From: CAZOKZ01 sp964580585
GTDB taxonomy: Bacteria > Sumerlaeota > Sumerlaeia > SLMS01 > JAHLLQ01
DNA length: 64,000 nt
Direction: 5' to 3'
NCBI GenBank assembly: GCA_964580585.1
Contig: CAZOKZ010000015.1
Coordinates: 4,466 to 68,465, forward strand
Shown: piece after piece, positions 63,601 through 64,000 of the stretch
How positions within the stretch are numbered: position 1 is the stretch's first letter
How the letters are laid out: the number at the start of each line of letters is the position of its first letter
Position numbers and translations under genes: made by a program
Notes under the pieces: generated by a model
The model's database searches: none
The model's input: only the letters and a program-made list of their open reading frames with translations
What the model was told of the DNA's origin: nothing

Positions 63601-63783
63601 TTGGTTACGGGAGAGAGCCAGTCTTTGCAATCGCTTGAGCTGGTACAGCGACTCCGGTAGCTCCGTGAGTTTCTCTGAATCTTCTACGGCCCAATTGTTG
63701 CTTAGATCGAGTTCGGTCGCCCCGATCCGCCAGGCTTCCACGATTTTCTTCTCTGCTGCTCGAAATGCTTTGTCTTTTGCCAT
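60640..63783 (-). CDS. LRR-Roc-COR-TIR protein
   Basis: The 1047-residue protein starts MAKDKAFRAAEKKIVEAWRI, matching its downstream paralogue. LRRs cover about residues 20-350. The Roc domain is intact: P-loop VGQGGVGKTS at about 411-418, VWDFGGQE, and the guanine motif NKCD in VLVVVNKCDQ. COR runs to about 870. Residues about 903-1047 form a TIR domain: HVFVSYCHDNMDDV at its start, SVWWDEDILGGRDW, and a putative NADase glutamate near E976 in SGVYPEVRDAI. TIR domains of this type can cleave NAD+ in bacterial immunity. Here GTP-controlled sensing by the LRRs and an NADase output is the natural reading, still to be shown. Confidence 0.92.
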   Translation of the reverse strand: MAKDKAFRAAEKKIVEAWRIGATELDLSNNWAVEDSEKLTELPESLYQLKRLQRLALSRNQLTALSESLCQLKQLQSLDLSENHLTALPDSLDQLTQLQSLDLSRNQLTALPESLGQLTQLQSLDLSRNQLTALPEWLSQLTQLQSLGLAYIQMTAMPEWLSQLTQLQSLDLSHNQLTALPEWLSQLTQLQRLDLTGNQLTALPEWLSQLTQLQRLDLSQNKLTALPESLDQLTQLKELSLSINPIVSLPNTVGALRNLKSLTLADTNLTNLPEAIGELTELEYLALGHTPLTHLPTRIGNLKKLKGLDLSRDGVVLIQWASNHVMWKGRMKGGRSLVELPVSINYLTSLKELYLHGNEALSIPPEVLGPWWKSFESNQDAADPRAILDWYFQSRAEPTRRLNEAKMLLVGQGGVGKTSLVHYLINNKPCDSKELPTEGINIDDWEAQGRKGTDGKFERINVHVWDFGGQEIMHATHQFFLTRRSLYLLVIDARAGEKESNIHYWLKIIQSYGGDSPVLVVVNKCDQHSHELNETSLMRDYPNIRGFVQTSCADGQGIAELRREIGNQVRRLPHVFDELPQSYFAVKEELERTAEEQNYIPIDDYRAICRRHKVDKQESQDRLIRFLHDLGVVLNFQDPDDPYCQNDPFVLNPEWVTGGVYAIVNDKELKEQRDGLLTRKKLEAVLNTLDGYPTNRHDFIVRKMMQFELAYQVGDGHKTRWLIPELLDPKEPNKLQWKPEKSLNFQYSYPVLPAGVLCRFIVRMHQHVDRKRSWRSGTVLSIDGATILVRGDVEKNRVFIAVQGAVKQRKEHLAIVRNAFRHVHSTIPALGPAEEVPLPDNPSVAVPYDHLLTLEELGEKTCVPVGADKRYFVMELLNGVDSTRYQRERSIRMQKERREMGQKHVFVSYCHDNMDDVARLVEDLENAGESVWWDEDILGGRDWKEAIREAMRNAYAIVLCLSPEFTERYRSGVYPEVRDAIATFRQFGPGHSYIFPVRLAKCDVPPIEIDDTRTLERIQYVDLFPETNRNAGLQKLLKSLATAPEHP

Positions 63784-64000
63784 GAGCCGTGCCTCTAGGG
63801 TAAGCTATCGTCCGACTCGTCCTCCGCCGAACAATGATGATGAGTTTGTAATAGAAGTTGCCGTCTTTTCTTTTTTCTTTGCGTAAATTCTTTCTTTGGC
63901 AATGGGCGTGCTGTCAAGTTGCGCCTTGCTTGTCCCGGTCCTCAACCCAGGATCTTTCCGTTCTAGTTCTGGACATTGTTGCCGGGTGTGTGGCAGGCAG

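Noticed and set aside
63060..63660. Regularly spaced repeats that resemble a CRISPR array
   Set aside because: Units are 69 bp long, in frame and code for 23-residue LRRs; there are no unique spacers and no cas genes.

Overview
The window reads as chromosomal DNA of a Gram-negative-type bacterium outside the well-studied phyla. Its gene content (Chlor_Arch_YYY/Agl23 membrane-protein pair, Hsp70-DUF2760 pair, LRR-Roc-COR proteins, Wzm/Wzt polysaccharide export, several kinds of short intergenic repeat) would suit a planctomycete-, Sumerlaeota- or Hydrogenedentota-like lineage. There is no rRNA or other decisive marker, so this placement is inference. No tRNA, rRNA, CRISPR array or recognisable transposase was seen.

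Region 1 (1-13.2 kb) is mixed. It holds the start of a glycosyltransferase-like gene, a secreted protein with two carbohydrate-binding-like E-set domains, a YifB/ComM ATPase whose last 78 bp are copied about 1.26 kb downstream, a small islet with two inverted-repeat-bounded elements between those copies, a methyltransferase, and a minus-strand run of a large exported protein, a kinase-DapA fusion, an OppC-type permease and a YdcF-like protein. Region 2 (13.2-32.5 kb) is mostly core or housekeeping: MoaE, a PilZ-like protein, a TGS-uridine-kinase-like protein, the YYY/Agl23 pair, Fmt, an ABC sugar importer without its ATPase, HinT, a large HEAT-like protein and GlgC. Region 3 (32.5-37.9 kb) carries a sulfotransferase, an acyltransferase gene broken by one in-frame stop, a GxxExxY gene bracketed by 30-bp inverted repeats, and an Hsp70/DUF2760 operon.

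Region 4 (37.9-55.2 kb) is one long minus-strand operon of 17 genes. It starts with the ABC polysaccharide exporter (permease, then ATPase with C-terminal domain), continues through two sulfotransferases, twelve glycosyltransferases of GT-A and GT-B type and a WcaF-like acetyltransferase, and ends at a clear intrinsic terminator. Most genes abut or overlap by 4 bp. Together they look like a pathway for a sulfated, acetylated surface polysaccharide. The block from about 38 to 53 kb is visibly AT-richer than its flanks. Region 5 (55.2-64 kb) is accessory: a small phage-like protein gene, common intergenic repeats, and two tandem paralogous LRR-Roc-COR proteins, one ending in a TIR domain and one in a different tail with a hydrophobic segment.

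The most striking signal outside the genes is the 9-mer GGGACGGAG (reverse CTCCGTCCC). I found 19 copies by eye, against about 0.5 expected for a random 9-mer on both strands of 64 kb. Two pairs are head-to-head and form terminator-like hairpins, and the motif is absent from the whole AT-rich polysaccharide operon. This resembles the behaviour of DNA uptake sequences; the function is inference.
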